In this document: piece after piece, positions 1-18,479 of the stretch | Position numbering within the stretch: the stretch's first letter is position 1 | How the letters are laid out: every line of letters begins with the position of its first letter | From: Hoplostethus atlanticus | Lineage: Eukaryota > Chordata > Actinopteri > Trachichthyiformes > Trachichthyidae | DNA: 64,000 nucleotides | Assembly: GCA_034670405.1 (NCBI GenBank) | Contig: JAXDDX010000088.1 | Coordinates: 1,918,501 to 1,982,500 of the forward strand | Reading direction: 5' to 3' | Position numbers and translations under genes: made by a program | The notes under the pieces: model-generated | What the model was told of the DNA's origin: nothing | Seen by the model: only the letters and a program-made list of their open reading frames with translations | Databases searched by the model: none

Positions 1-763
1 TTTTGTCAAAAATATGTCAAAAAAGACTTAAAAATACTAGTATTTCTGTCAGTTGTAAACTATGGCAGGTACAACAAGATAATGTTAAGCTGTGCAGTAT
101 TTGGTTATCAATCACAGAGGTGCACAGGTGAGGTGTTGTCAAGGTGAGAGGAAACAATCTCGTTTTTTTATTTGGTGGAAGGAAGTAACATTAACGGAGT
201 GTATGTAGTGTCAAGAATTACTTCTCCCAGGGAGTAATAACTAAAGTAATATTATTACCTTTGAAATGAGTAACAAGTAAAGAGGAATGTATTGCCTTTT
301 TTGAGTAACAAGCCCAACACTGTTCATGGAGTTGTGTGCAGACAGTATTTAGCCCGTTTCCTGGCTAAGGCTGTAGAGGGGAAGGGAGAGAGAAAGGTAG
401 ATTATGTGTATATTCCCAGGCAGCCCAACGTACAAACCACAACAAGATAAAGTACAAGGTCAAGTTCTCGATTTGTCTCAATTCTACTATTTTGTTCTTC
501 CAGTCTAATTAAACGACCACATTAGGTTAAAAAAACACATTAAAATACAACCAAATATATATATGCTGGGACATTTCTGAGAGTTTGAATGGTTTTGTTG
601 TAGAAGTACATAAAAAGTGTCACTAGCAGAGCTCAACAGACGTATGAATATATTGATTTGAATGAAAGTGAAATCATTAATATGTAATGGATGTGATTAC
701 TTATCTTGACTTTTACAGCCTGAGAACATTAAATGAATTAAGTAGGACTATTTTACTTTCAAG
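1..763. other. Intron sequence upstream of first visible slc5a7-like exon
   Basis: AT-rich sequence without a recognisable exon, repeat family or RNA gene. Its position makes it intron of the transporter gene. I looked for upstream SLC5A7 segments and saw none. Confidence 0.5.
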
Positions 764-917
764 GCATTGGGGAACATGGGCTATGCGGGAATCCACCAGA
801 GGATCTTGTCTGCCTCTTCCTCAGCCACAGCCAAGATCATGTGCTTTGTTGCTGCCGTCAATATCTTCATATTTGGAATACCTCCTATAGTGATTGGGGC
901 TGTGGCTGCATCCACAG
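764..917 (+). CDS. slc5a7: slc5a7-like coding exon (first visible)
   Basis: Acceptor TTTCAAG precedes GCA; donor GT at 918. It encodes 51 residues plus one base, from ALGNMGYAG through QRILSAS to VIGAVAAST, covering one transmembrane helix. It starts in phase 0, so the preceding exon ends on a codon boundary upstream of the window. Confidence 0.85.
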
Positions 918-2243
918 GTACCTTGCCTTTAATCTAATGTTTGAGTTTCTCTGTTATTTTTCAATTAGAAAGAAATGTCTGCAAAGGTTTTGTTAACAAA
1001 AACAACAGCTATTTATTACTTTGGGTATATTTATGCAACACTCAACTTCATGTTCATCAAAGTGTCTTCCTTGGTATCAACAGTAGGTTTTGCCTAAATA
1101 ATGATCAATCACCCAGACACCCTGGAAGTGGCTTCATCTGTCCCTCTATCTGTCCATACCTCAGACTGGAACCTGACTTCCTATGGTTCTCCTTCTCCAT
1201 TTGAACGTGGAGATGCAGGTCTAGTCCTGCCCATCGCCCTGCAGCATCTCACCCCATCCTACATCTCCATCATCGGTATCGGAGCCGTGGCCGCCGCTGT
1301 GATGTCATCAGTTGACTCCTCCTTGCTGTCTGCAGCCTCCATCTTCACCTCCAACATATATAAGAACATCCTGAGGACCCAGGTGAGGAAAATGTAGTCT
1401 AGTTTCAAAAACTGCTCCTTTAAAAGAAAAATCCAGACCAGGCTGCTGTTTTCGTGATGTAAAGATGAAAAGTTTGTAAGAGAGGCTGAGGGGAGGGGGT
1501 GCAGGAGTATCAATGGAAAAAAGAAGCAGCATGGTAGAGAAATTGGAAGAGAAGTAGAAGAAAAGAAGAGATAATGAGACAAGTGAGTAAAGTGAATGCA
1601 AGAGAGTGAGAGATGTTTAGGAAGTTGTGAAAAACTCTGTTCAGCTTACCTTGTCTTCCTCCTTAAAATTCCCCTCATTTAGGCATCCAAGAGAGAGATC
1701 CAGTGGGTGATCCGTGGTGCGATGGTTGTAGTGGGCTTGGTCGGTACATCACTCACCGACCTGAAAAACAGCATCATGATGTTTTGGTTTCTAGGTTCAG
1801 AGGTGTCCTACATCTTAGTCTTCCCTCAGCTGGTCTGTGTCCTCTTCTTCAACATCTCCAATGGTTATGGGGCTATTATGGGCTGGCTGGTGGGGATTTT
1901 GTTAAGACTCTTGTGTGGAGAGCCGACACTAGGGCTGCCACCCGTCCTCCACTTACCAGGATGCACTCTTGAGGATGGTGTTTATGTCCAGCACGCTCCA
2001 ATTAGCACCATCTGCATGCTGTGTGCCTTCGGTGCCATCATGCTGTTCTCCTACCTTGCTTCACTGCTCTTCAACAAAGGTCTGGTTCCTGAGAAGTGGG
2101 ATGTGTTCAAAGTGAAAGCCCAACAGTTGCCACAACCACTAACACCAACAGGTGGCGCCAAAGGATGCAATGATAATGTGAATTTAAATGAAAATGACTC
2201 TCACCAAGATGCCTTAGAGCCAATGATCACGACCAGGTGTTAA
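764..2243 (+). CDS. slc5a7: High-affinity choline transporter (SLC5A7/CHT1-like), 3' three coding exons only
   Basis: Sodium-coupled choline uptake carrier of the plasma membrane; in the SLC5A7 family it supplies choline for acetylcholine synthesis at cholinergic terminals. Coding exons are 764-917, 1165-1382 and 1683-2243 (stop TAA 2241-2243), all with AG/GT borders. The Asp of the family-typical DWN..YG segment is split over the first junction, and the second junction is phase 0. About 310 C-terminal residues are visible of roughly 580 expected; the 5' exons are off the left edge. Landmarks: [43 protein letters not shown], then further hydrophobic segments and a polar C-tail ending TTRC. 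The first visible exon reads [11 protein letters not shown] where the family, as I recall it, has GIPWQVYFQRV, so this may be a fish-specific CHT1-like paralogue and not the main neuronal orthologue. Family call is firm; orthology is uncertain. Confidence 0.9.
1165..1382 (+). CDS. slc5a7: slc5a7-like coding exon (second visible)
   Basis: Acceptor CCTCAG, donor CAG|GTGAGG. It completes the split Asp codon and encodes 72 residues from WNLTSYG to NILRTQ, including the [13 protein letters not shown] helix that is highly characteristic of the SLC5A7 branch. Confidence 0.9.
1683..2243 (+). CDS. slc5a7: slc5a7-like terminal coding exon
   Basis: Acceptor CATTTAG, phase 0, 186 residues plus TAA. It begins ASKREIQWV, holds three or more hydrophobic segments (around 1720-1790, 1800-1920 and 2000-2070) and ends in a hydrophilic tail rich in Asn, Asp and Gln. 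The tail does not resemble the mammalian CHT1 tail I remember. Confidence 0.92.
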   Translation, partial: ASKREIQWVIRGAMVVVGLVGTSLTDLKNSIMMFWFLGSEVSYILVFPQLVCVLFFNISNGYGAIMGWLVGILLRLLCGEPTLGLPPVLHLPGCTLEDGVYVQHAPISTICMLCAFGAIMLFSYLASLLFNKGLVPEKWDVFKVKAQQLPQPLTPTGGAKGCNDNVNLNENDSHQDALEPMITTRC

Positions 2244-2813
2244 AAATCAGCCCGTCTGGCTCATACATACATGTTAATTGTTAGAAAGTCCAGAAGCATA
2301 GCCCCCCCTCCCCCTCCCCTCCCCTCAGAACCTCTGAAGTCAGTACGTAGTATAGAGTTTAGAGAGTGGTTGGCTGTTTCCCTCTGGCAACTTCGGCTCA
2401 CTACATTGTCCGTGTTTGTGCATACATGACCAACTGTCAGACACACTATTGCTTTCCATTAGTTTAGTGTTTGTGGAGAATATAGGTAGCTTTGTTTATC
2501 CTTTATGTGCATAATTACTGCAGTTCACATTCAGGGAGGTTAGCGCCGATTTGCTAAGTTAGCCGTCAGCATGGTCTTGGTCTGGCTGACACCCCGGGGG
2601 AGAACGGCAGTTATCCACCACACCTAGAGTCGTACGGTCCTTCCAGCTAACCCTCAGCTACATTAGTGAACCTACTAAAAAGCTTTTTTTTAAACCTATC
2701 CAAGCCCATGAAAATGTACCTGTGTATCTGTTTTTACATCTATCAGTGCATTGTTGTGTTTTCATCTTTTCCTGTCAAATTAAAAAAACACTAAACAAAA
2801 ACAGTGACACTGA

Positions 2814-2819
2814 AATAAA
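2814..2819 (+). terminator. Likely poly(A) signal of the slc5a7-like gene
   Basis: AATAAA, overlapping a second AATAAA five bases on, about 570 nt after the stop codon. It is followed by T/GT-rich sequence (TGTTTTTGTGTGC), as expected downstream of a cleavage site. No transcript data, so this is inference. Confidence 0.5.
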
Positions 2820-3863
2820 ATAAAATGTGGGAATTGTCAAAGATGTTTTTGTGTGCTACTTTTTGTTTTACTTACTACATGTTGAATATAGGTATGATAG
2901 TATGTCATGAACTTTAAAATTACACTAGCAAGCTTATTTCTCTCACCTTACGCAGAAGAGGGGTCCTTTTCAAGTAATTTTAATATTAGTTACCAATGAA
3001 TTAGAGGACATACGACTCCAGATCTCACCCTTTGACAGGGACCTATCTCCTATCTCCCCTAGTCCTGGATAAATGCCTTAAAGAGGTATTCCATTCAGTC
3101 AGTGCAACCATTTTGTTTATTATCAATGGTCACTGGTATTTCCTTCTAGTTTTAAACTTACAGTGCTTCAGCCTAGTCTTGACCCCTTGCCTCTGGCAAA
3201 CTCCAGGCCCATCTCCAAACTGCCCTTTTTATTTAAAGTTTTAGAAGTTGTCTCAACTCAAATAATATACTGTTTTTGAATATGACGGAATATTCCATTT
3301 TAATTGATTTACATCTGCCAATCTAAACCCAATAAGAAACTGCTAATGAACATTTTTTTTTTTACCTCTCACCAAGATTAATATGTTAATATATAATCCA
3401 ATCTAAGTATAGGTATTAAATGACTAACTGCAAGATTAAGTTAAACAACTTTGAAAGATTTTCCATATCACATAGAACCCTAACAAAGACATTTCTTTGT
3501 TTAGCAAGATATTTTCCATTTCCATTTTCCAGCAATTAAGAAAAATGTTTCTAGACAAGATAAGCACGCATTCACTATTAAGATTTCTAGATTACATCAC
3601 TTGACAAAAATACAAAATAGCGAGCAATGGCATTCAGTAATTAAAATATATTTCTTCATCCACAAATTGCGAGTCAATGGACAACTTTTTGGAGTCTGCA
3701 GGCCCTTAAGAAGGTGAAACTGCTCCAGGTTGCTGGAAGTGATGTAATCATACAGTCCATCATTCTGTCCTGCTCAGTGGCTACTAGACACTTCATGGAA
3801 CTGTCTAGATGTAGTCGACCGTTACCCAATTTCCCATCAGGGATCAGTAAAGTTCCTCTAGGA

Positions 3864-4010
3864 GCATCCGGGTGACTCAATTGGCTAGGCCATGTACCAT
3901 GTAACTGCAGTGTCAATGACCTGGGACCTTTGTCACATGCCATCCCCCTTTCAATCTCCTAATCTTTCTTGTCTCCTTCTACTGTGTCTATCAAATAAAG
4001 ACAAAAAACT
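3864..4010 (+). mobile_element. tRNA-derived SINE
   Basis: Starts with GGGTGACTCAATTGGCTAGG (A-box-like), continues with a worn B-box region around 3915-3935 and ends with a C/T-rich body and AATAAAGACAAAAAA tail. This is the layout of a common fish SINE. The same family recurs at about 39192-39365. Directly before it (3829-3860) sits another SINE tail, GGGATCAGTAAAG. Confidence 0.55.
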
Positions 4011-4719
4011 CCCCAAATAAAGTGAATTGAAAAATTGTTGAAAAATTTCAAAACAGGTTTTATTCAATCAAACCATAAATAACAGGCAAAATGTACATAT
4101 CAATTTTACAAAAACTGTATTTTTTATTTAGAGAAAACAATACATGATTCTATAAATTTCAAGGTCTGTTTATTAACCCCTTGAACATAATCCTCTTTTC
4201 AAAACCACCTCTGAACCAACAGTGACTTTTCAGCTGCTTTCTTCTCACACTCACTCTGTTGTGTGTTTCTAAAGAAGATAATAACTAAATCTTTGTAGAG
4301 AACAGGGGCCACAGTCCAGAAACCTTCCTGTAAAAACCCTAGCTTATCTCCCTACAGGAGCTCACTGTAAGATGGTAGAGTTGGGGGCAGTTGGAACCCA
4401 AAGGTTAGAGAAGAGGGCTTGAGTCCAGAAAGCTGTGAAAAGTGAATGAGTAGCACTCTTCCCGCCATTAAGTATCACTGAGATGCCCTTGAACCCAGAT
4501 GCTCCAGTTGAACTGCTTATTTATTATATATTCTTTTACTTTTGAGATGAGATCAGACGGGCAGGTCGGATTTTACTCTGTAATGTGGCCACAGATCCCC
4601 TACGTGTAAATGAAGTGGTCATGCAACCCAAATACATGTCGGGGCATTGTAAGAATAAGAGATAAGGTTCCACGTGGTGAGACTAAGAGTGTCAAAATGC
4701 ATTCTTGTTCATTTTACAG

Positions 4720-5298
4720 TTCAGGCATTTAGGTGATGCTCTTTTCCAGAGTCACTTACAACAACAGTAGCATCAGTTCTCACATCACCAACACATCTCT
4801 TTTGTACACCAGGAGGTGCAGAACAGAGCCTGCAGGATCATGAAGGATCCTCACCACCCCAACAACGGACTGTTTCAGTGCTGCGGTCAGGCAAGCGCCT
4901 CCGTAGTCACGCTGCAAAAACAGAGAGACTGGACGGAGTTTCTTTCCTCAGGCCATCAGGACTGTGAACTCCGACCTCACCAGGGCCCCCACCAAGACAC
5001 ACACTGCCCCTCTTATGCACACACACACTTAGGTAAAGACTACACATAATTATAATTTATATTACACATACAATTTTCCCTTTTTTTACTATATTTTTTT
5101 ATAAAGTGCTCTTATTGTAAATATTGTGTTGTTTTTTTATATAGAGCTCTTAAATATTGTAAATATTGTGTTGGTCTATTGTAAATAGTGTGAACCTGTT
5201 ATTTTGCACATTTCTGCTGAGCATTGCCACTTTGCATTTCACTACACACTCGTGTGTGTATGTGACAATTAAACTCCTTGAATCTTGAATCTTGAATC
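4720..5298 (+). mobile_element. Non-LTR retrotransposon 3' end (ORF2 tail plus 3' UTR), decayed
   Basis: Positions 4816-4870 read QNRACRIMKDPHHPNNGLF, like the C-terminal end of fish CR1/L2-type ORF2 proteins; the frame then shifts. The AT-rich 3' UTR ends in GACAATTAAACTCC and a tandem TTGAATC tail (5277-5298), typical of LINEs that end in short repeats. 5'-truncated and inactive. Confidence 0.55.
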
Positions 5299-5638
5299 AT
5301 TTGCCCAGGATCTTTCTGAACTGTGTATTGACCAGTTTTAGACCGAGCAGCGAACACATTATTACATATTTAAACAATCCATAAACAGCTGTAAATATCA
5401 ATGCACTCATTTAGCCTAGACACTGTAAACCATTTAAACGTATTTTAAAAGGTTAATCAACGTAAAATTACTCAGTGGGACATTACAAGTAGCCAATAGT
5501 GAGGAGTGTTAGGGCCTTTCATAGTATCTTAATTTAAAAACGTATTTCTTCTTATCTCTTATTCTTAAAATGCATAAGACCCAAGTACTTGGTTAAACTC
5601 TTCTGAATGTTACAGTGTAAAAACACACACTATCTTTT

Positions 5639-6205
5639 CCAGATAGCAGACTAACATTGTATCACCGTAGAATCAATATTGATGCATCAATACAACAAAC
5701 ATTGAATCAATCAATTCATCAGCCTGAAATCATATTGATCCAACACTGAAATGGATTGACAAAAATCATTATTAGCACAGCAGCATATTGTGATGATTCC
5801 TTTCTATGTTCTATATTTCCAATTTTTATTTTTATGTATTGTATTACACAGATTGTACAATTGCATTGTTAATACAATAATATTTTAATCCATGCCCACT
5901 TGAAAGAGGTTTTATTTCCTTTTCTTGAGTTGGTGACTTGTTAGCTAGAGCCATGTCAATTGCAGCCCCACTTACTCTCAGATTGAAACTGACTTGGTAT
6001 TTTATTGACAAGTCACCATAGAGTCCTGCTGTACGTAAAGCAAGGTTCATTTTAAATTGTCCTAATGTTAATTTAATGTTAAATCATTGATTTGTCAAAT
6101 TGTCAATCCATTTTCTGTTTTGGATCAACATTATTTCAGGCTGCAAAACTGATGTTGAATCAATGCTGTATTTCAATGCTGATTCAAGGTGAGTCAGCTA
6201 TCTGG
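5639..6205. mobile_element. MITE-like element with about 110-bp terminal inverted repeats
   Basis: The left end (CCAGATAGCAGACT...) and the reverse complement of the right end (CCAGATAGCTGACTCACC...) match over roughly 110 bp with scattered differences, including GCCTGAAAT and ATGGATTGACAA in both arms. The inside is AT-rich and non-coding. No clean target duplication was recognised. Confidence 0.6.
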
Positions 6206-6816
6206 GTACCAACATGAGGAGGCGCAGAGCCTCCATCACTAACATTTCACCTGGTGAAACCCTTCGGTCTCATGGTCACACTTACCCGGAGTAACTCTTT
6301 AATTTTACTCTGGAATTGACTGACTGACTGACCTGCATGGATCCAATGGGACTGCCAGAAAAGTGCGAACCAGGTCATGCACTTCTGGAAAACTAAAGCA
6401 ATTGATCCAAGTCAATAGATCATGTCAATTAATTATTGGTTAAGGTCTGACCATGATATTCCTAACATTAAGCCAACTACAGTATAAATCAACGCAATCA
6501 ATGACTCAATCAGTTTACTATCCTTTGTGGAAATAAATCAATAAATAAACCCAATGAATAGATTGTTGACTCGTTGCAATGTTAAAAAAAAATATTTTCA
6601 GCCGAGACATTGTCCAGCAATATTTGGCAATTAATGAATGTATCAGTGCTAATCATATTATTAATGACGTTCTGATTAAATTTCACATTGTTGATCAAAA
6701 AGCTATAAGATCCTTCACATCCCTGCTGCTTTTCTGGAAGGTTTTCTTCCACCTGACATGACACAAGATGTTTTCTGTGTATTTATAGTATTTTCTGATT
6801 TAAAAAAAAACAAAAA

Positions 6817-7015
6817 ACAATGCCAGTAGCCTAGAGGTTAGAGAAGCCGGCTGGAAGGGTACCGGTTCAAATCCCTGGACTAGTTGGGAAAATCTGGACG
6901 TGGTACGTGAATAACTAACACTCTCAAAAACCACTGCTGAGCAGCACCCAATGGCTCCAGTGGGGCTGCCTGGTGCCCGACAGTAATTTCCCTGGGGGAT
7001 CAATAAAGTATCCAT
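6817..7015 (+). mobile_element. tRNA-derived SINE with GATCAATAAAGTATC tail
   Basis: A box TAGCCTAGAGGTTAGAGAAG, B box GGTTCAAATCC, then a body with CCACTGCTGAGCAGC and the 3' tail GGGGGATCAATAAAGTATC. Related copies are near 36410, 43573 and 53890. Confidence 0.7.
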
Positions 7016-7376
7016 ATGTGAAAATGTGAAACTGTGTGAATGTGAAGTAGGGCTCTGCTGAAAAACAACATGCATGATCAGCAAAACGTCCCTGGATAAA
7101 TAAACTTTAAAAAGACTTGTGTGCTTCTCTGGTCAGGAACAGTAACTTCAGCATGGAAATACCACTGCCAGGCAACCCAAACAGGATTGGGAGAATACTG
7201 AGGTTTGTTTTTGTTCAAGTCGACTTTTGTACCCTGCACCTTGCCAAACCATTAGGTGTGCTCACACCATCTCTCCAAATCAATAATTTGGCCAAGAGTG
7301 ATTTTTCCCAATAAACCAGTAGATCCTCCTTCTGAATCTATGGGGAATCTTGCTTTTACTGAATTTGAATTGTGTT

Positions 7377-14558
<7,182 letters not shown>

Positions 14559-14701
14559 CCTTCTGTCTGAAAGAATGTAATCTAGTCGTAGGTAACAGGA
14601 GGTCTATTTAAGTCCAGTGGCTTCTTCTTCTTCTGTGGTGGTCAATGTCTGTCTGTCTGTCTGTCTGTCTGTGTTCTGCAGGTTGCCTGGAGCCTCTGTC
14701 T

Positions 14702-14709
14702 CTTATATA
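14702..14709 (-). promoter_or_regulatory. TATA box of ankrd1
   Basis: TATATAAG on the minus strand, about 145 nt before the ATG. A start of transcription near 14675-14680 would be expected. The implied 5' UTR carries a short (GTCT)n repeat (14647-14672 on the plus strand). ANKRD1 genes usually have a TATA promoter, so the placement fits. Confidence 0.6.
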
Positions 14710-14710
14710 G

Positions 14711-16440
14711 ACCTGAGGTACATCTATAGAAAAAAATAGGAGGCATGTCACTCAAGTCAGATCAGATTACTGCCCCTGCAGCTCATGTGGCACATCAACG
14801 CTACCGGCATCACCCTCTCCATCAACCCTCCCCGTTACACCCCCACCCCCCAACCCCCTCCACCGCCACTCAGTTTAAACTGTTGGGTTCGCTATATCAC
14901 AAAGTACACAGGCGAGAGGTGTCACTCCTGCCTACGTCCATCCTCGTTTAAAGGGGCATTAAAGAGATCATGTTTTCTGAGCTGTAAACATATTTGTATG
15001 ACTTCTTTATGGTGAAACCGATCAATACAGGACAGAAATTCAATATTGCAGAAATCATTTCAGCGGGCCGCTTTCAGGGCCACCCTGATCGGTGACACAA
15101 TACCAGATATTTAGAAAAAATATCTCCGCCCCCGATTGGAGATTTGGAGTACTGGAGTATTGGCGTTGATGGTGAAGGTGCGAGATATGGCCTTCTGTTG
15201 TAGATATCTGTTGTTAAAAACACAATTACACAATTACCCAGCAAGCATGTAGCAGATGGTGACGTGCAGGAGGTGGCAAGTTCAACATCAGCTTAAACGA
15301 CAGCTAAATTTTCATAACATATTATGACACTAAATCTAATTAGAATTTGTGTGAGGGCTAACGCCCACTTCTGCAGAGTGGAAGGTGGGCCAGTTTATTT
15401 TTATTTTTATTTTTTTTACTTTTGAGTGATTCATCTTCTCAAACATAGACAATCTTGGTGGTGTCTCGTCATGCTGGGCATGTGGTCCACAGAATGTGAT
15501 GATGTCACTGTGAAGAGAAATAAATAGTCACACTTCCAAACGTCCTGTCAGTGTACGGGAGCCAATCAGAGATCAAGGTCAAAGGTCGGCGGGATGCCTG
15601 ACTGTTGACTGACAGCCGGTAAGGGGTAACGTCATGTCAGGTGGCCTTTGCCTGCTGGCAGCCACACTGCCACACTACATATCACACATCTCGTATGTAT
15701 GTAGCTACAGCATACCCTTACAGTCATACCATAGACTCCTGACTGAACATGACCAGCACAGCACAGTGAGCTCACTTTCCACCAATGTGAAGAATGTGTC
15801 AAGGTCAGCGGGCAAAAAGTAGATGAAAGGTAGTCGTAGAAGTAGTAATGATAATAATCACGACACTTTAATACTCAGTTTCAGTGCTCTAAAACAATAA
15901 TACTACAATACCACTAACAATCAAAATGCCAGTTAATAGTTCAAGTTAATAATAATCACAATAATAATGAGAAGATGAAGAAGAAGAAAGAAAAAGGGAA
16001 AAACAAACAGTGGTAGGCTTTTGACTCTGGTCTGTTCAGATCACGTCTCAGCCATGTTCATTCCTGAATTCACAAGGTCCTGAAAAAGTCTTAAAATGTC
16101 TCAAATAATACTAAACTCGAGGCCTTAAATGATCTTGAACACAGTTAAATGTAACATTTTAAGTCTTAGATTCAGTTTGAGAGGTTCCTGTTCTTCTGTT
16201 GAGAAATCAGACTGTATTCTGATACAGTTGTTTTTATTGTTTCAGTCTTATATTTCATTCTAAGTGGCATTAAAAAGGTCTTAACAACTCTTAAATGTAA
16301 TTGGTGAGGCTTGCGGACCCCCTGTCATAGCTGGGAGCTATTTTAAATGCTGACCTTGTGAATTAAATAGATTATAAATGGGAACTATTTTGAGATGGCG
16401 ACCTTGAGAATTACCGTACATTTGCTTCCATCCAGAGGAA
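14711..16440. other. Upstream flank of ankrd1
   Basis: Likely holds proximal regulatory DNA of ankrd1. The start of a TTAA-type element (TTAAAGGGGCATTAAAG at 14948) and AT-rich unique sequence are visible. No gene. Confidence 0.4.
15573..15587 (+). promoter_or_regulatory. Nuclear-receptor type site (TCAAGGTCA overlapping a DR1)
   Basis: TCAAGGTCA matches the ERR monomer site (TNAAGGTCA) and overlaps AGGTCAAAGGTC, a direct repeat with 1-bp spacing (DR1, PPAR/RXR/HNF4 type). It lies about 1 kb upstream of the ankrd1 start. Motif match only. Confidence 0.3.
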
Positions 16441-16532
16441 CCTGTTAGCAAGTCGAGTGTCTTGCTCAGGTGCACTGCGACAGGAGGGGGGAAGTGAACC
16501 TGCCACCCTTCTTTCACCCGCTAGGCCACCCA
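16440..16532 (-). mobile_element. SINE fragment (minus orientation)
   Basis: GTCTTGCTCAGGTGCACTGC and CACCCGCTAGGCCACCCA are the reverse complement of a tRNA-SINE body (GGTGGCCTAGCGG..., then CCTGAGCAAGAC). It interrupts a short tandem block in which GGGAACTATTTTGA..GCGACCTTG occurs before and after (16325-16440, 16545-16580). Confidence 0.45.
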
Positions 16533-16713
16533 GTTGAAGGGATTATGAACGGGAACTATTTTGAATGGTGACCTTGTGAATTAGCAGTGGGAACGTCAAC
16601 TGGATTGTTAGCGGTCAGCAGATGCTTTTACAGCAGCTATTGATAGTTCATTAGAGCAGACAGCAGCAAAGTTAGAGAAATATACAGTTAGAAGGGCAGT
16701 TATCACCAACTAC

Positions 16714-16866
16714 TGTGTGTGTGTGTGTGTGTGTGGTCTGTTCAAACTCAGTGCGACAGAGATTTTTTATATCCTTAAATAATGTTGAACCTCTTTAATA
16801 TAACAATTATCCTTAAATGTAATTTAATTTAATGGATACAATTAAAGCATTTAAAATGTTTGTGCA

Positions 16867-16902
<36 letters not shown>

Positions 16903-17090
16903 CTGCCCAATCTCCGCCGTAATAGGTAGCTAGGCTTTATGATAGAGGTAATGTTTTTTGTTTAAATCATGTTGAACCTCTTTAATATCATAATTATTTT
17001 TAAATGTAATTTAATTGAATCAATGCAAATAAAGCATTTAAAATGTTTGTGTATGTGTGTGTGTGTGAGAGTGTGTGTGTGTGTGTGTGG
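16714..17090. repeat. Two-copy tandem duplication of about 187 bp with GT tracts
   Basis: The segment GTTGAACCTCTTTAATAT ... AAAGCATTTAAAATGTTTGTG occurs at about 16781-16866 and again at about 16970-17052. Each copy is followed by (GT)n. Copies differ by several substitutions. Confidence 0.7.
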
Positions 17091-17396
17091 TTTCCTGTGT
17101 TTATAGATGATGATCTCATTTCAGGAGATTGAATCCGGCCTCATCATGTTCTCATGCTGTCAGTATATCACCACCTGCTGAGAATCTCATTTCACAGCCT
17201 ATCCGTCAAAATATGTCTCATTGTTCTTAAAAAGCCAACAGTCGTTTCCTTCTCGTGTTTGATGTGAAATCCATATTAGGATTTATTGTTTACATTTATT
17301 TATCCAAGACAGGATTTTACTGGCATGTTTGCTCCTTTTCAGCACATCCTCCTTTTCCTGCTTCACATTCATACAGTTCTACAAATGAATGTCCAG

Positions 17397-17513
17397 GAGC
17401 TCCCCAGTACAACCACAGTCTTCTACTGGTGGTCACTGGGAGCTGCCCCAGTACAACCACAGTCTTCTACTGGTGGTCACTGGGAGCTGCCCAGTACAAC
17501 CACAGTCCTCTTA
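17397..17513. repeat. 43-bp minisatellite, about 2.7 copies
   Basis: Unit begins GGGAGCTGCCCAGTACAACC and continues ACAGTCTTCTACTGGTGGTC ACT. A second array of the same unit is at 19138-19300. The reverse complement of the unit is part of the SINE at 36410-36605. Confidence 0.8.
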
Positions 17514-17624
17514 TTTTGGTTACTCCACTGCAGTAAGTGCCTTGGGAAATGCTGAGGTACCTATAATGACTGAGAAGCGGCACCTTGCTGAAAAAGCAAA
17601 TCAGCAATCCAGATGTATTGGCAA

Positions 17625-17745
17625 TAAGGTGGCCTAGTGTTGAGGTCCTGTAACATAAAGCTCACAGGTTCGATCCCACTAACAGCCATGTGTCCTGTCG
17701 GTGTCCTCAATGGAAGTCATTCTCGTCAACTAAATGCCTTAAAAA
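17625..17745 (+). mobile_element. tRNA-derived SINE fragment
   Basis: GGTGGCCTAGTGTTGAGG (A box) and ACAGGTTCGATCCC (B box, near-consensus GGTTCGANNCC), followed by a SINE body ending near CTAAATGCC. It has no acceptor-stem pairing, so it is not a tRNA gene. Confidence 0.6.
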
Positions 17746-18051
17746 CATAAAACATATAAAAGGTAAAATAACTTAACAGTCATGAAGCTTCTCCATCTGC
17801 TGTTCTAACCACCCGGTGTCAGGTAGGTCTTTCCTGGGAGAAACCCTCTGGAGACAGGAAGTGATGCGTTTTACGTTTCAACAGAAGAAGAACTGGGTAG
17901 TTAGCATGAGCAGCGATAGCCACCATGGCTGAACACACAAAGAAAAGAGCGCCACCTACAGGAACTCAAACTCCATCAACAGGAAATCAGAGGAGAAAGA
18001 CGTCACAGTACTGGACACACTGTTTGATTGACAGGTGATCTCTGGGAAGAG

Positions 18052-18256
18052 CAGTGAGGAACACCACAGTGAGGAACACCACAGTGAAGAACACCACAGT
18101 GAGGAACACTACAGTGAGGAACACCACAGTGAGGAACACCACAGTGAAGAACACCCCAGTGAGGAACACCACAGTGAGGAACACCACAGTGAAGAACACC
18201 ACAGTGAGGAACACCACAGTGAGGAACACCACAGTGAAGAACACCACAGTGAGGCT
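18052..18256. repeat. 15-bp minisatellite, about 14 copies
   Basis: Unit GAGGAACACCACAGT with variants GAAGAACACC and CACCCC. GAG/GAA variants alternate in a rough 45-bp order. The 15-bp period keeps all frames open (SEEHH on one strand, VVFLT on the other), but no splice sites, promoter or family match support a gene. Confidence 0.9.
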
Positions 18257-18479
18257 GAGAGACAAAGATGGAGACTAGATTAAAAAAGAAAATGTGACTC
18301 TCGCAATTTACAACTTTAAAAAATAAAATATGAAAGCAAAAGTCCTCTGTGGCCCTGAAGCCCCGCCCCCACGCCCCCCACCCCATATCCTTTTCTCATA
18401 TTTGTCACCAGTCTAAATGAGTGTGTGTATATGACACTATCTTTATCTGTGTGTGCTGAGTTCCTGTGCAGCCTGGTCA

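Noticed and set aside
687-890. 67-aa plus-strand frame
   Set aside because: Wrong-frame shadow of the slc5a7-like exon 764-917.
6817-7015. tRNA gene (A and B boxes present)
   Set aside because: No cloverleaf or acceptor-stem pairing; SINE body and tail follow. The same holds for 17625, 36410, 43573, 53890 and 63780.
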